From an uncultured Flavobacteriales bacterium (lineage in GTDB: Bacteria > Bacteroidota > Bacteroidia > Flavobacteriales_D > Parvicellaceae), in NCBI GenBank assembly GCA_938075455.1, contig CALJHN010000009.1:1-64000 (forward strand): 64,000 bases of DNA, written 5' to 3'. Shown here piece by piece: positions 63,750 to 64,000 of the stretch. The notes under the pieces were generated by a model that was not told where the DNA came from, did not search any database, and worked only from the letters and a program-made list of their open reading frames with translations. How positions within the stretch are numbered: the first letter of the stretch is position 1; the number at the start of each line of letters is the position of its first letter. Position numbers and translations under genes: made by a program.

Positions 63750-64000
63750 TGTTTAATGAAATTTCCGTGGGTAATTTCAGTGCCATCATTATAAAAATGT
63801 TTTCCAGAAACAACATAGCCATTTTCCATTATTTGTTCGGACCATTTATGGCCACTTTTGTACCACTCTGTTCTTAATCCGTGCATTTCTCCATTTTTAT
63901 AATGGACTTCTAATTTAATATTTCCATTGTGATACCACTCTTTAATAAAACCGTCAAGATTGTTTTTAATATAATGCCCTTCTTTTAATAATTGTCCGCT
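63746..64000 (-). CDS. MORN/YwqK-repeat protein, C-terminal part (cut by window edge)
   Basis: 84 residues are open from base 64000 to a TGA at 63746-63748. The sequence has three to four MORN-type repeats: NNLDGFIKEWYHNGNIKLE, GEMHGLRTEWYKSGHKWSEQ and NGYVVSGKHFYNDGTEI. The N-terminus is outside the window. It resembles the large protein at 6916-8685 only in repeat type. The stop overlaps the start of the following small membrane gene. Confidence 0.75.
   Translation of the reverse strand, partial: SGQLLKEGHYIKNNLDGFIKEWYHNGNIKLEVHYKNGEMHGLRTEWYKSGHKWSEQIMENGYVVSGKHFYNDGTEITHGNFIKH

Noticed and set aside
1-64000. Prophage, insertion sequence or defence island
   Set aside because: No transposase, integrase, phage structural, restriction-modification or other defence gene was recognised on either strand.

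Overview
Composition and gene content point to a bacterium of the phylum Bacteroidota, order Flavobacteriales. The DNA is strongly AT-rich and gene starts lack Shine-Dalgarno sequences. Several upstream regions carry the TAnnTTTG -7 box of this phylum. Many proteins are type IX secretion (T9SS) substrates, and there is a PorP/SprF protein, SusC-type receptors with a carboxypeptidase-regulatory-like N-terminus, an HU-CCDC81/SPOR protein, DUF3098 and a PafA-like phosphatase. A marine lineage outside the classic Flavobacteriaceae (Cryomorphaceae/Crocinitomicaceae-like) is my inference, not something the sequence proves.

Layout. 1-2.7 kb (minus): the start of an AsmA-like protein, an M23 peptidase-like lipoprotein and a methyltransferase. 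2.8-11.2 kb (plus): tatC-lptB-tsaB, a SiaC-type phosphoprotein, an OmpH/Skp chaperone, a TonB-like protein, a giant MORN-repeat protein and a TonB-dependent receptor. 11.2-17.4 kb (minus): recX, an HU/SPOR division protein, uvrC, a polyprenyl synthase and a lamin-tail T9SS protein. 17.4-19.8 kb (plus): asd and a MATE exporter. 19.8-24.6 kb (minus): the compact housekeeping run ftsX-DUF3098-uppP-truB-queA-rlmN. 24.8-31.1 kb (plus): a T9SS surface unit of repeat adhesin, PorP/SprF and PD40/OmpA protein. 31.2-34.9 kb (plus): gltX, folB, tRNA-Cys and a cytochrome c/copper-monooxygenase-like secreted protein. 35.0-37.2 kb (minus): an M48 protease and a PfkB kinase.

37.3-38.8 kb is the one visibly decaying stretch. 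A tRNA-Asn with its terminator is followed by a T9SS protein whose signal peptide is intact but has no canonical start codon, and then by a previously hidden pseudogene of an SRPBCC/AHSA1-type protein broken by stops and three frameshifts.

38.8-43.6 kb (minus) is the most interesting unit, a tight four-gene signalling operon: YfiR-like periplasmic protein, TPR protein, membrane HAMP/SpoIIE-type PP2C phosphatase, and a fusion of a class III nucleotidyl cyclase with an HD phosphohydrolase domain. The SiaC-type protein near 5.1 kb is a plausible partner of the phosphatase, as in the SiaABC pathway. Next come a small basic protein and ferritin, diverging from a TonB receptor followed by a secreted hydrolase-fold protein that lacks its nucleophile serine. 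49.4-64 kb holds rseP, a secreted subtilase, a PafA-like phosphatase, typA, a lipocalin-like lipoprotein, an unrecognised helical protein, an SDR, an S9 peptidase and a run of small unknown proteins ending in a partial MORN protein.

No CRISPR array, rRNA, insertion sequence, prophage or recognisable defence system was seen. Apart from 37.4-38.8 kb, no stretch longer than 300 bases lacks a gene.
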